Below are positions 56,701 through 64,000 of a DNA stretch of 64,000 nucleotides, piece after piece. The stretch spans positions 744,001 to 808,000 of the forward strand of contig QANY01000291.1 in NCBI GenBank assembly GCA_003255025.1, given 5' to 3'. The position numbers and the translations under genes are program-made. Source of the stretch: Datisca glomerata. Its lineage: Eukaryota > Streptophyta > Magnoliopsida > Cucurbitales > Datiscaceae. Under the pieces are notes generated by a model, which saw nothing but the letters and a program-made list of their open reading frames with translations, had not been told where the DNA came from and did no database searches. Each line of letters opens with the position of its first letter. Within the stretch, counting starts at the first letter, position 1.

Positions 56701-59051
56701 TCAGGAATTGCATTATAATCTATGACAAGTAGTTAGCTTTCTTTTAGGATAAGAAACTTTACTATTTCATTGAGGTATAGGGGTATACAAAAGAGGATAA
56801 CTAGATCAATCCCCAGTAAGCCAGGTAGTTAGCTAGCTTAAGTCCTTTTAGAGACGTGAGAAAAAATTTAATCTCTGTACTTTAAGTACAATTCAATGGA
56901 TATTACCTCTCAGTCTGCTGCAGGAAGAAAAAAAGAAGACACCTTTTATGTTTTATTTTTTGTTAAACACACCTTTTGTGGTTTAATTGTACTTTTGTAA
57001 ATGATTTTCTTTTCAAATTTCACATTTCTCATACAGAAGAGCCAGCTCCTATGAAGCAATGTGCTAGAGAATACAACTATGAATTGCCTATTTAGATATA
57101 CTAGTTTTGCTGCAATTGCACGTGCTTAGTGTTGTAATATTGTTCAATATTGTCACTTCTAAAATAAATTTTTTACCTTTGTAGTAGAAAAATATTATTC
57201 AATACTGTAACTCGTAAAATGAAATTATTATTTTTGTTTAGTAGAAAGTAAAGGACAAAATTACTCATTTTCGTTGTTTGTGGATGAATTTAGATATTAT
57301 GAAAATTATGTATCCAAATTCTAGAACATTGTGTGTAAGAATATAGAAGTACGAGAAAAAATGTAACCAACATTAAATTTAACTTATTTCATTAAAAAGA
57401 ATGAGAATTCCTAAAGAATGCATGGCATGAGGATTCCAACACTTGATAAATTAAATTTTAAAATTCCCTTTCTCCTTTTCTTATTGTATGTCAAGTTGAT
57501 ATGGAATATCTTTGTTGACTTATTTTTGGGGTAATATGAACACTCATTATAGTTATTTTGTCAACTTGGAAAAATGTAATCAACGTCATAATCAAATAAC
57601 GCCAATGAAACAAAGTCAAAGGAAATTGTTGACTTTATTTTCCTGTATTATATGTAAATTGTAAATAACCACTTATATGTTGGTTGCTTATGGTTTGGCA
57701 GATGTTCTCGTCTATGATAAAAAATATGAGTCCTGAGATGATGGCAAATATGGGTGAACAATTTGGTTTGAAGCTTTCTGCGGAAGATGCAGTAAAAGCT
57801 CAGCAAGCAATGTCATCTTTATCTCCAGAGGACTTGGATAGACTTGTATGGCACTAACTCTTGCTTAAAATTTCTATTTTTGATTGTTCACGATGGTCAT
57901 TGAATTCTGAGGATGTTTTTCCGTTATTCATGAGCAACATCGATGATTCTGTCTTCTTCTGAAGGCATTGGTTAATAGATATAGTGCCCTTGTCATGTTT
58001 GAAAGTTTAGGCGTTATTTTACTGCATACTGACCTACCTCCAACCCCCGAAGGGATGAAAGAAGAAAGTTAAATTCTCAACTTTAAGTGTAATATCTAAT
58101 CTGCTACCCCACCTACAGACGGCTAGATGTGTTTGTGGCTCCTTTAAAAGAGTTCCCCTTAGAAGTACTTTTTCTTCGTTCATTTTGCTAATTAGAAGTT
58201 AACAAAACGGACAATGTTGAAACTTTTTCTTTTTGGTTATGAGCTATTTATGCAACTTTTATGTCAAAGATCCGCAGTCATCGTGGGGGATAGGACTGAA
58301 GCACAGAATAGTTAATTGGCCTTTTAAAGCTTCCTTTAACAATGTTGAAGCAGAAATTTTACCTTGTCTAGGCTAGATAAAAGATCCTTTTGTGACTGCA
58401 GGGTTGACAAACTTTATCTAATACAAGTACATATGGCCCATTTTCACATTGGAAGGTTTTAGTCGCAATATCTTAGATTATTCTGATATCTGATCCAGTA
58501 AGGCTAATAACAGGGAACGGTTATCCGACAATCATTGTTTTTTTATGGTTGGGGTCATTGTAAATCCAAGTATGCATTCTCTTGAAAGAAAAAAGAATGG
58601 AGTACTATGGCTCACTTTTCTCCCTCTTTTAGGTTCATAATTTTTGCTATATTGACACGCACTCACACACACGGTGGGCATAATAGGCAGGGAAAACAAG
58701 ACTGACGACAGTGACCTCTAAAAGGGTCTAACCTTTTGAAGGCACACATTGCTTATCCACAATTGATTTAAGATCATGATAAGAGGGATCAAGAATTGCT
58801 AATCTTATTTAAAATCTGAATATAGCTTTACTTTCTTACTTGGTTGATTGTGGCGGACTTGATCTTTCGGCTATGGACTTTAATACTCCCTGGAATCGTT
58901 ATCACAGATGCGATGGACAGATAGGCTTCAAAGAGGCGTAGAAGGTGCAAAGAAGACAAAGAACTGGGTGCTCGGAAGGCCTGGGATGATTTTGGCTATA
59001 TGTATGCTCATATTGGCAGTAATCCTTCATCGACTTGGCTTCATCGGTTAG
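47476..59051 (+). CDS. OEP61: Outer envelope protein 61 / TPR7, tail-anchored TPR chaperone receptor
   Basis: Eleven exons join in frame: 47476-47571, 48336-48566, 49047-49103, 49222-49350, 50315-50392, 50613-50683, 51062-51111, 51257-51452, 53237-53804, 57702-57845 and 58908-59051. All introns are GT-AG; the product is 587 aa. Residues 1-95 are Met-rich PELMR.A.E.M..M.P.D repeats. About 103-222 form a three-unit TPR domain ([56 protein letters not shown]), where Hsp70/Hsp90 C-termini bind. A linker and further STI1-like repeats follow ([20 protein letters not shown]). About 566-583 is a hydrophobic tail anchor ([18 protein letters not shown]). This order is that of Arabidopsis OEP61/TPR7, described at the plastid outer envelope and the ER as a docking receptor for chaperone-bound preproteins. 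Introns are swollen by transposons, but exons look intact. Confidence 0.95.
49570..50180. repeat. Possible MITE in intron 4 of OEP61
   Basis: The left part contains GCCTACGCCTTGAGGG, GCCTCAATTC and GAGGCTTAAGCC words. The right part ends TTTTTTAAGCCTTTTGAAAC, a rough complement of GTTCAAAAAACTATTGAGGC on the left. This GCCTTGAGG/AGGCTTAAG vocabulary is common in a plant MITE group. Ends and target duplication are not clear. Confidence 0.4.
50690..50770 (+). repeat. Compound (CT)n(CA)n microsatellite in intron 6 of OEP61
   Basis: About 19 CT repeats (50690-50727) are followed directly by about 21 CA repeats (50728-50770). They begin six bases after the exon 6 donor at 50684. Length change here could influence splice-donor context. 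Confidence 0.97.
51998..52611. mobile_element. 614-bp TIR element with 8-bp TSD in intron 8 of OEP61
   Basis: GTTAAGAT is duplicated exactly (51990-51997 and 52612-52619). Ends CTAAGAAGCACCGACACGG and CGTGCTTCTTAG are inverted repeats. Sub-terminal regions carry GACACGTGTC and GTGTCGGTGTC repeats. The 8-bp duplication suggests hAT-like transposition. It has no transposase coding capacity. Confidence 0.88.
53936..54019. repeat. 29-bp inverted repeat with 26-nt loop in intron 9 of OEP61
   Basis: Arms 53936-53964 and 53991-54019 are reverse complements with one mismatch; the outer end is GGCTGGTATGGTACC. The overall length (84 bp) equals that of the hairpin at 1847-1930, although the sequences differ. 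It could be a minimal MITE or a small-RNA-type stem. It begins 131 bp after exon 9. Confidence 0.85.
54350..55080 (+). repeat. Tandem array of four about 170-190-bp units in intron 9 of OEP61
   Basis: Units start at about 54352, 54541, 54709, 54896 and a partial at 55068. Each contains GGCATAACTTTTGACATGG, CCACGTGCC, AAGATATCAAATC, CTTATTCAGAGACC, GAGTCCAAAAAACAC and GACAGACGGATCGTGGCAC. Such arrays are a hallmark of the non-coding part of Tat/Ogre-type Ty3/gypsy elements, and the next sequence is a gypsy integrase end. Copies are 80-90% alike by eye. Confidence 0.88.
55085..55545 (+). pseudogene. Ty3/gypsy integrase C-terminal fragment
   Basis: The frame at 55085-55312 reads [20 protein letters not shown] then IGMP, the conserved end of gypsy integrase (T..TPF.LVYG.EAV.P.E). 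It continues after a TAA at 55310 with [15 protein letters not shown] and [20 protein letters not shown], matching the GPNWEGPY chromodomain-like/GPY-F region. It ends near 55540 (SKSWNAT). The rest of pol is absent. Confidence 0.88.
55735..56530 (-). mobile_element. LTR fragment related to element C, minus strand
   Basis: Read on the minus strand it matches 28360-29241: GTTGCCGCC, TTTTGAGAGCCCACACTCAA, TCCACGAACGG.TAGTGG and the long TTATTTTCTAATTATTAGAT block. The end nearest 55735 is GGATCCAACA. The other end is not defined, since homology runs past 56460 to about 56530. It sits in intron 9 of OEP61. Confidence 0.7.
56540..56705 (-). pseudogene. LINE reverse-transcriptase zinc-binding (zf-RVT) fragment
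   Basis: The minus strand reads [20 protein letters not shown] then [11 protein letters not shown] and QLQWLM before a stop. This resembles the C..C...E...HIFL.C.FS..LW motif at the C-terminus of plant LINE ORF2 proteins, with two of the Cys positions lost. It is a short decayed remnant in intron 9 of OEP61. Confidence 0.5.
56739..56824 (-). mobile_element. 86-bp severely 5'-truncated LINE with 10-bp TSD
   Basis: GTAGTTAGCT is duplicated exactly at 56729-56738 and 56825-56834. The insert read on the minus strand contains CCTCAATGAAATAGTAAAG and TTTCTTATCCTAAAAGAA, typical of the 3' end of plant LINEs. Long target duplications and 5' truncation are the normal result of target-primed reverse transcription. 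Confidence 0.7.
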
Positions 59052-60764
59052 ATTTCTCTTAAGTATGACAATGTATATCAAACAAAACCCCCTTTTAGCT
59101 GATGTGTCCATTCAAGTGATCGCCATGTAGCATCGACGAGTTGTGACACTAAATTTTTGTTGGGGGGGGGGTGCTGATCTTCATGTGGGAAGATGTTACC
59201 CATGATCTGTTTTGTATGATAATAGATATGAGGGATTGTTTGATTTGTTAAACTAACTTGTTATGTTGTAATAAAAGAGTTGTAGACAAGAGATCTTGAT
59301 GGTCAAACTGGTTTGTCTCTTGGAAGAAGATTCAAAGTTGTAAATTGTTTTGATAGTTCTGGATATATTAAGATAGATGAGCTAAAAAGCATGTAGAACA
59401 TTTTTCCAAGTTTCTTTTTGTTCTTTTATTTTCGTTTTTTATTTTTAAAAAAAAAATATTTTCGTTTTTTATGGTGTCGATTAAAGGTGTTAAATTTGCT
59501 ATATAATATTGTTCTGAGAAATGGCATGTAAATTAATGTTTTGAAAGCAATTATGCTTTCAAGTTAATAAGAAACCTTATTGGATTTGAGATTTGAGCTT
59601 TTTTTATAATTGATTTCAAATCATTCAACTGGCAATCACATTGTTCAAGAATGAACAATTATCATATTAAAAATAGAAAATTACTCAAAAATTGTGTTTT
59701 TTCTGTGTGAAATCAATCAAAGATTACATTAAACTGGAATTATGAGATAGCAAGACAATCATCAAGAGAAAAGCAAACCATGTTTGGCGATCAAAACAGT
59801 AATACAACATCTTAATGCATTAAAATAAGAACAAGGTGTTAATGGCAAGCCTGCATGCAACATGTTCACCAAGAATAAGCGGCAACTTCTTGGTTTACTC
59901 GAGGATTAAATGCAGACTAAATCCCTAAACTTCTAGGAAGCGTATACTCGAGGATTAAACGCAAACTAAATACCCATACAGTCAACATCCCATCCATTTT
60001 TAATTAGTCTAAGGGTAAAACTGGTAATTGATATTTCATCAAAAAAATTATAAACTAATGACGTGCTGTGTATAATTGTTAGAAAGCCTGATGAATTATG
60101 TTTCAAATATTCAAAACATGCCGTGAATGTGAATGAGTGTAAATTTTGAGACATTTGAGTCACGGTTTTGGTTATTAGATTTAAAAAATTATCGATTTTG
60201 TTTCCCGTTCTCTCTATTGTTCTATCTCTCTCCGACTCCCTAGTCTTTTAGTTTCTGTTTTTCGACCTGAAAAATATATCATAAAAATAACTTAAAATGT
60301 ATAGTAAATATCATACCGTATAAAAATAATGTACAAAATACACTGTTGAGAATATAATATATCGTAAAAAGAAAGTGACTTCACTGATCAAATTTAGACT
60401 CCACGTTGTCACAATTATATTTTAATCATCTAATTATAAAAATCACTCACTCTCAATTTCATACAAAATAATCTCTTGTGATTTAGTAGTTTAACAAAAT
60501 TTCATCTCAACTTTTACAATTAACACACCAAATTAACTCCCAAAATCAAACGTAACGGAAGTTACTTGATTTATTATTTGTTTTTTCCATATTTTAATTA
60601 AAATTAATAAATAGTGTTTCCAATGAAAAGAAAACGTGCTCACCACCTAAAAAGAGAGAATAAATAAAGCAATCCGATCTGTTCCTTCGTGTCTGAAACC
60701 CTAAGTCGGTTCAAATGGTCTACACGTCGTCTAGCTTGCAATTAAATGCAATGTGTATAAGAAA
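59052..60764. other. OEP61 3' UTR and AT-rich intergenic DNA
   Basis: 59052 to about 59290 should be the OEP61 3' UTR, with AATAAAAG near 59270 as a possible polyadenylation signal. The remainder, to 60764, is AT-rich with no gene. An AAATACCC/GGATTAAACGCA word pair at 59905-59965 is a short direct repeat (ACTCGAGGATTAAA at about 59897 and 59946). Confidence 0.45.
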
Positions 60765-61255
60765 AAAATTATGCTATACCATTTATAATTTGTCTAAATT
60801 GCATAAACACCTATTTATCATTAAAAATTATACAAACCTCCTTTGTAGTTCACATTTTATAACAAATAAGTTTAATTCTTCAATTGAAAATTTTGACGAT
60901 TGTTTAATGGACACTGTAAATGTCCTAAAACACCCGTATACATGTTTAAAATTAGAATTTAATTCAAAAATACATTAAGTAAACAATTTAGTCCAGAATT
61001 ATATCAAATCAAAGTGTATCATATTCATAAACTTTGTTCAAAGTATATATTAAATTGCTTAGTTAATGTATTTTTGAATTAAATTTTAGGTTTAAACATG
61101 GATAAATATGTTTTTGAACATTTTAGTAGTCATTTAACTTTCATTAAAATTATGTGTTAAAGAATTTAACATTTGTTATACCATATAATATAGAGGAGTA
61201 TTGTATACTTCTTAAAAATAAATGAGATGTTTGTGTAATTTAACTAAACTATAGT
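60765..61255. mobile_element. About 490-bp foldback element with arms of roughly 230 bp
   Basis: The inner arms (about 60940-60990 and 61048-61100) are strongly complementary: CATGTTTAAAATTAGAATTT on the left, GTATTTTTGAATTAAATTTT on the right. Complementarity continues outward through AACACCTATTTAT/ATAAATGAGATGTTTGTG to the ends near GCTATACCATTTATA and AACTATAGTCGGCC. Words resemble the 355-bp element at 5405-5759. It is non-coding. The right end lies about 740 bp before the start codon at 61994. Confidence 0.7.
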
Positions 61256-61299
61256 CGGCCTAAGTATACATATAAAGAGCCTTCACTAATAGAACCTCC

Positions 61300-61993
61300 G
61301 TCACTCTCTCCCTTGAATTTCGTTGTCATCTTTGAAAATTCCCGAATTTTCCGTCATTTCTGTGGTCATTCTATTGTTCCGAAGATCATTGATTGATTAG
61401 AAAGAAATTTCGACAATCTTGAAATCATTACAAGCGGAAAGGTAATCATTTCCACCATTTTCTCGGATTTACTTTGAAAATCACCATTTTCTCGGATTCA
61501 CAAGCGGAAAGGTAATCGGTAATCCCCTTTTATTGCAGTTTCCCCAGTTCTCGATTCCATTTTCTGGCTGAACTTACACCTTAATTTCCCGCCCGAAATT
61601 CAACCTCCTGTAATTCTTGGAATCCGCCAATTAGTTCGATCAAGCCCGACGTAATGTCTTGGAAAGTCGCCCTCCGATCGGCGCCAATTGCTTCGATCGA
61701 ATGGCGCAATGCCTTGTAATCTCTCTCTGTTCGTTTGGATTTCGTTGTTCTTCTCGGAAAATCCCCAAATTTTCAGACGTTTTGTGGTGGTCCTATGGTT
61801 CCGAAGATCGATGACTAATTAGAAACTCTTGGAATAACAAATTACGACAATCTTTTTTTCTCTCGTTCTTGATTTTAATTTACCAATAAACAATTTGTTA
61901 CATTTCTCGGATTTACTTTTCCCGCTAAATCCATCCCTTACGAAATTCAATCTCTGTAATTTCTCCGCCACTTAGTTCGATCGAGTCAGACGT
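61300..61993 (+). promoter_or_regulatory. Duplicated leader region of the downstream small cysteine-rich gene
   Basis: Two diverged copies of the same segment lie in tandem, about 61310-61690 and 61730-62025. Shared words: TTTCGTTGT, GGTTCCGAAGATC, TAGAAA, TTCTCGGATTTACTTT, GAAATTCAA and TTAGTTCGATC.AG. Both end in ATGTCTTGGAAA. Within copy 1, ACAAGCGGAAAGGTAATC occurs twice (61431 and 61500), and each AAAG|GTAATC could be a splice donor. The leader of the real gene is therefore a duplication product. Confidence 0.75.
61654..61719 (+). CDS. 21-codon upstream ORF: duplicated start of the gene at 61994
   Basis: ATG at 61654 opens MSWKVALRSAPIASIEWRNA plus Leu, then TAA. Its first ten residues parallel MSWKSVLQSAP at 61994, and its upstream context is also duplicated. 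It is either a relict gene start left by the tandem duplication or an upstream ORF in the transcript of the downstream gene. Translation is not proved. The truncation comes from sequence diverging after about 33 bp. Confidence 0.5.
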   Translation: MSWKVALRSAPIASIEWRNAL

Positions 61994-62512
61994 ATGTCTT
62001 GGAAATCCGTACTTCAATCGGCACCTGTGAATCACCGGCAACCGGTGGGAACGTGCAAGTCAACTCATCAGCCGAAAGAGAAGCGTCGGTTCGCCGAGGT
62101 AGCAGGCAGTACGGCGGCGGAATGCGCCGCAATATGTTGCTGCTGTCCATGTAGCGTGTTGAACCTGCTTATCTTGACCTGCTACAGAATGCCACTTGGC
62201 CTCTGCAAAAAGACATGGCTTCTGCGAAAGAAGAAGAAGAAGAAGAACAGGCGTTGTATTGACAACGAGAAGAGGTTGTTCCAGCAGAGGTCCAGTTCTA
62301 TAGTTGCCGTTGATGAGTCTACAGTTGATGGATTGGAGTCTGATGTGAAGAAAGTAACTGACGTTGCAACAGATGAGAATGTTAATCAGAGATCATCACC
62401 ACCATCAAATTCGTCGTCGCAGTCATCAGATTCCGATGAGTTTGAGAATGAGATGTGGGTCCGCTTTCACGGAACCGGCTTCTGGAGGAGCCCGTCGCAG
62501 AGAGATACTTAA
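61994..62512 (+). CDS. Small basic cysteine-rich plant protein (pollen-preferential-protein-like family)
   Basis: Single exon, 172 aa, ATG at 61994 to TAA. Residues 30-47 (KRRFAEVAGSTAAECAAI) lead into a CCCCPC cluster (48-53), then a hydrophobic stretch SVLNLLILTCYRMPLGLC (54-71). A very basic run LLRKKKKKKNRR (76-87) follows. A Ser/Asp-rich linker ends in the conserved tail EFENEMWVRFHGTGFWRSPS (149-168). The AEC..CCCCPC..LNLL block and the MW.RF.GTGFWRSPSQR tail are found together in a plant-only family annotated as hypothetical or pollen-preferential. Its biochemical role is unknown to me. The cysteines before a hydrophobic segment could be acylated for membrane attachment (inference). 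Its leader and start are partly duplicated upstream. Confidence 0.82.
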   Translation: MSWKSVLQSAPVNHRQPVGTCKSTHQPKEKRRFAEVAGSTAAECAAICCCCPCSVLNLLILTCYRMPLGLCKKTWLLRKKKKKKNRRCIDNEKRLFQQRSSSIVAVDESTVDGLESDVKKVTDVATDENVNQRSSPPSNSSSQSSDSDEFENEMWVRFHGTGFWRSPSQRDT

Positions 62513-63892
62513 TCCTTTGATCTTCTCCGGTGTTGCGGTATGGTTACAGGTTACCAATAATAATACTGTTACCTATAACTTTGTATAGATTGTGAAAATA
62601 CTAAAAAATAATAATGGTAAATTCCAATTTACTTCTGAACATTTGCACCTTTTTGCATTATTTTTTTTTATAATGTTGGCATTTACCGTGAACAAAGCTC
62701 AATGGAAAGTTGAAATAGTTATCATCTTGATCGGTTGCCTCTTCAAAGTATGATTAAGATACATTACATGTACTATGGTCGTGCCACGAGTACCCGTAGT
62801 TCTTCCGCTAGAGTACGGTTTCCTTCCTCGATTGGATATAGTGTGTATAGTTTCTGTAGTTGTTCTACTATAAGTGCACATACAAAAGAATATAGCTTTA
62901 GATTGTTAGATTTTGGAGACAAGATGTTCTTATGAGGGCTTGAAATCGACTTTAAATATATGAGTGGTTCTAATATATCTTCAAGTGGCTTTATAATCTA
63001 TACTGGTAATTATATCTTTCTTTGATTCACAATAACCCCTATTTTTTCTAATAATCTTTAAGTTGATTTAGTTTATCATGAGTTTACAATAATAATTATG
63101 CTCAATTATCATTTTTGAGAAACTACTGAAGCGATAATTGATATTTCTGTTTCTGTTACTGTTGAGCATTTTTTTTAACATTGGTGATAATTGATATTTC
63201 AGATCCGATTGTTGATAGCTTAAAATGGTTATTCCTTACTTCAAAGAGTAGCAATATGACAAATATTAATTAAATATGGTCAATATATTTAGTTCTTGTA
63301 TAAGCTGTCACCTACTGCTCCTCTTGAGTATCAATCCTTGGAAAACTGGTTAGGTCATGGTTATGTCTTTAAAAATTGATTCTTTTAATTGATAAGTTAT
63401 TTTCAATTAAGGATTGTGTGATCTAACCTTTATGCTCAATAAGTGTACATATGATGAGTTGTTTTTAGACTTGACTTTTAGAATGTAAAGAGATAATATA
63501 TGAAATGGTGAGATTTTCTTGATAAAATTTTATTAAATCAAATACAAACCAATAAAGATCCAACCATACCCTAATTTCAAAGGGTGGAAATTAATCTGTT
63601 GAAAGGAAATGTAATTGTCATTTTCGTGTGCATTTCAAATGCTAAATATTGTTAGCTATTTTGGGAGTTTTGTCTAGCTATTGAGGATGAAAAAGAAATT
63701 GATGTTCATAAATTGTTCTTTTATTAGTGTTGTAAATAGACTTCTGTTGAAGCAATTCTAAATTTATATGAGAAAGAAGAATAACGTTCGAAACTCTCTG
63801 TACATGTAAGAAGATTAGAGGATGCTGCATTTTAGTGTTGAATAGTATTCTCACTGTTTGCAGCATAAAATATGAGCATTCATGTTGCATAT
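62513..63892. other. 3' region of the last gene and AT-rich intergenic DNA
   Basis: The first 100-150 bp should be its 3' UTR. Beyond that I see no gene, repeat array or transposon end until 63893. Short frames on both strands lack recognisable motifs. Confidence 0.45.
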
Positions 63893-64000
63893 ACGGTGGT
63901 GTATGGTTCATGTTAATTAAATGTAATGGAATTGAATTGAATGGAAATGTTAATGAAAATGGGAAAAAAAGGAAGTGTAGTGGGAAAATGTAAACTAAAA
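63893..64000 (+). mobile_element. Left end of a second Tourist-like MITE, cut by the window edge
   Basis: CGGTGGTGTATGGTTCAT followed by AATGGAATTGAATTGAATGG and a GTGTAGTGGGAAAATG tail parallels the left end of the MITE at 17113-17413 (GGTGGTGTTTGGTT, then GAATGGAATGGAATGG). Orientation is the same. The right terminus and target duplication lie outside the window. Confidence 0.65.

Overview
This is nuclear DNA of a flowering plant, most likely a eudicot. The evidence is interrupted genes with GT-AG introns and plastid-targeted or plant-specific products, AT-rich intergenic DNA, and a dense load of plant LTR retrotransposons and MITEs. I cannot fix the species from the sequence. Five host genes can be modelled exon by exon: (1) a plastid DnaJ-type cysteine-rich zinc-finger membrane protein, 2776-5185 +, 4 exons, 163 aa; (2) a class-I carboxylesterase closest to CXE15, the family that hydrolyses strigolactones in Arabidopsis, 7578-9086 +, 2 exons, 329 aa; (3) a tafazzin-like phospholipid acyltransferase, 20829-16652 -, 5 exons, 283 aa; (4) OEP61/TPR7, a tail-anchored TPR chaperone receptor, 47476-59051 +, 11 exons, 587 aa; (5) a small cysteine-rich basic protein of a plant-only family, 61994-62512 +, single exon, 172 aa. 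They do not form a pathway or operon; they are ordinary independent plant genes. Layout: 1-9.1 kb holds genes 1 and 2 with small repeats between them. 9.27-15.40 kb is a complete but dead Ty1/copia element with both LTRs and a CATAA target duplication. 15.4-22 kb is the acyltransferase gene. Its intron 2 carries a decayed copy of about 570 bp of the chloroplast 16S rRNA gene, and its intron 4 carries a Tourist-like MITE. 22-47 kb is a gene-free block of nested transposons. There a large copia element (25.15 to about 38.0 kb) has a second copia element inserted in its 5' LTR (TSD CTCCT) and a 1.13-kb tandem duplication of its LTR-end/primer-binding-site/leader. It is followed by a Sire-like copia remnant split by a 1.1-kb element with an 8-bp TSD, then by minus-strand copia remnants split by hAT-like and GGGGTG-type elements. 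47.4-59.1 kb is OEP61, whose introns hold an 8-bp-TSD TIR element, a hairpin, a Ty3/gypsy integrase end with a tandem array, an LTR fragment and LINE scraps. 59-64 kb holds a large foldback element and gene 5, whose leader and start codon are duplicated just upstream. I found no CRISPR array, no tRNA gene, no intact autonomous transposon and no clearly new multi-gene system. The most unusual observations are the plastid rRNA insertion, the reconstructable nesting order, the duplicated PBS/leader, the hairpin cluster in an LTR, and the duplicated start region of gene 5.
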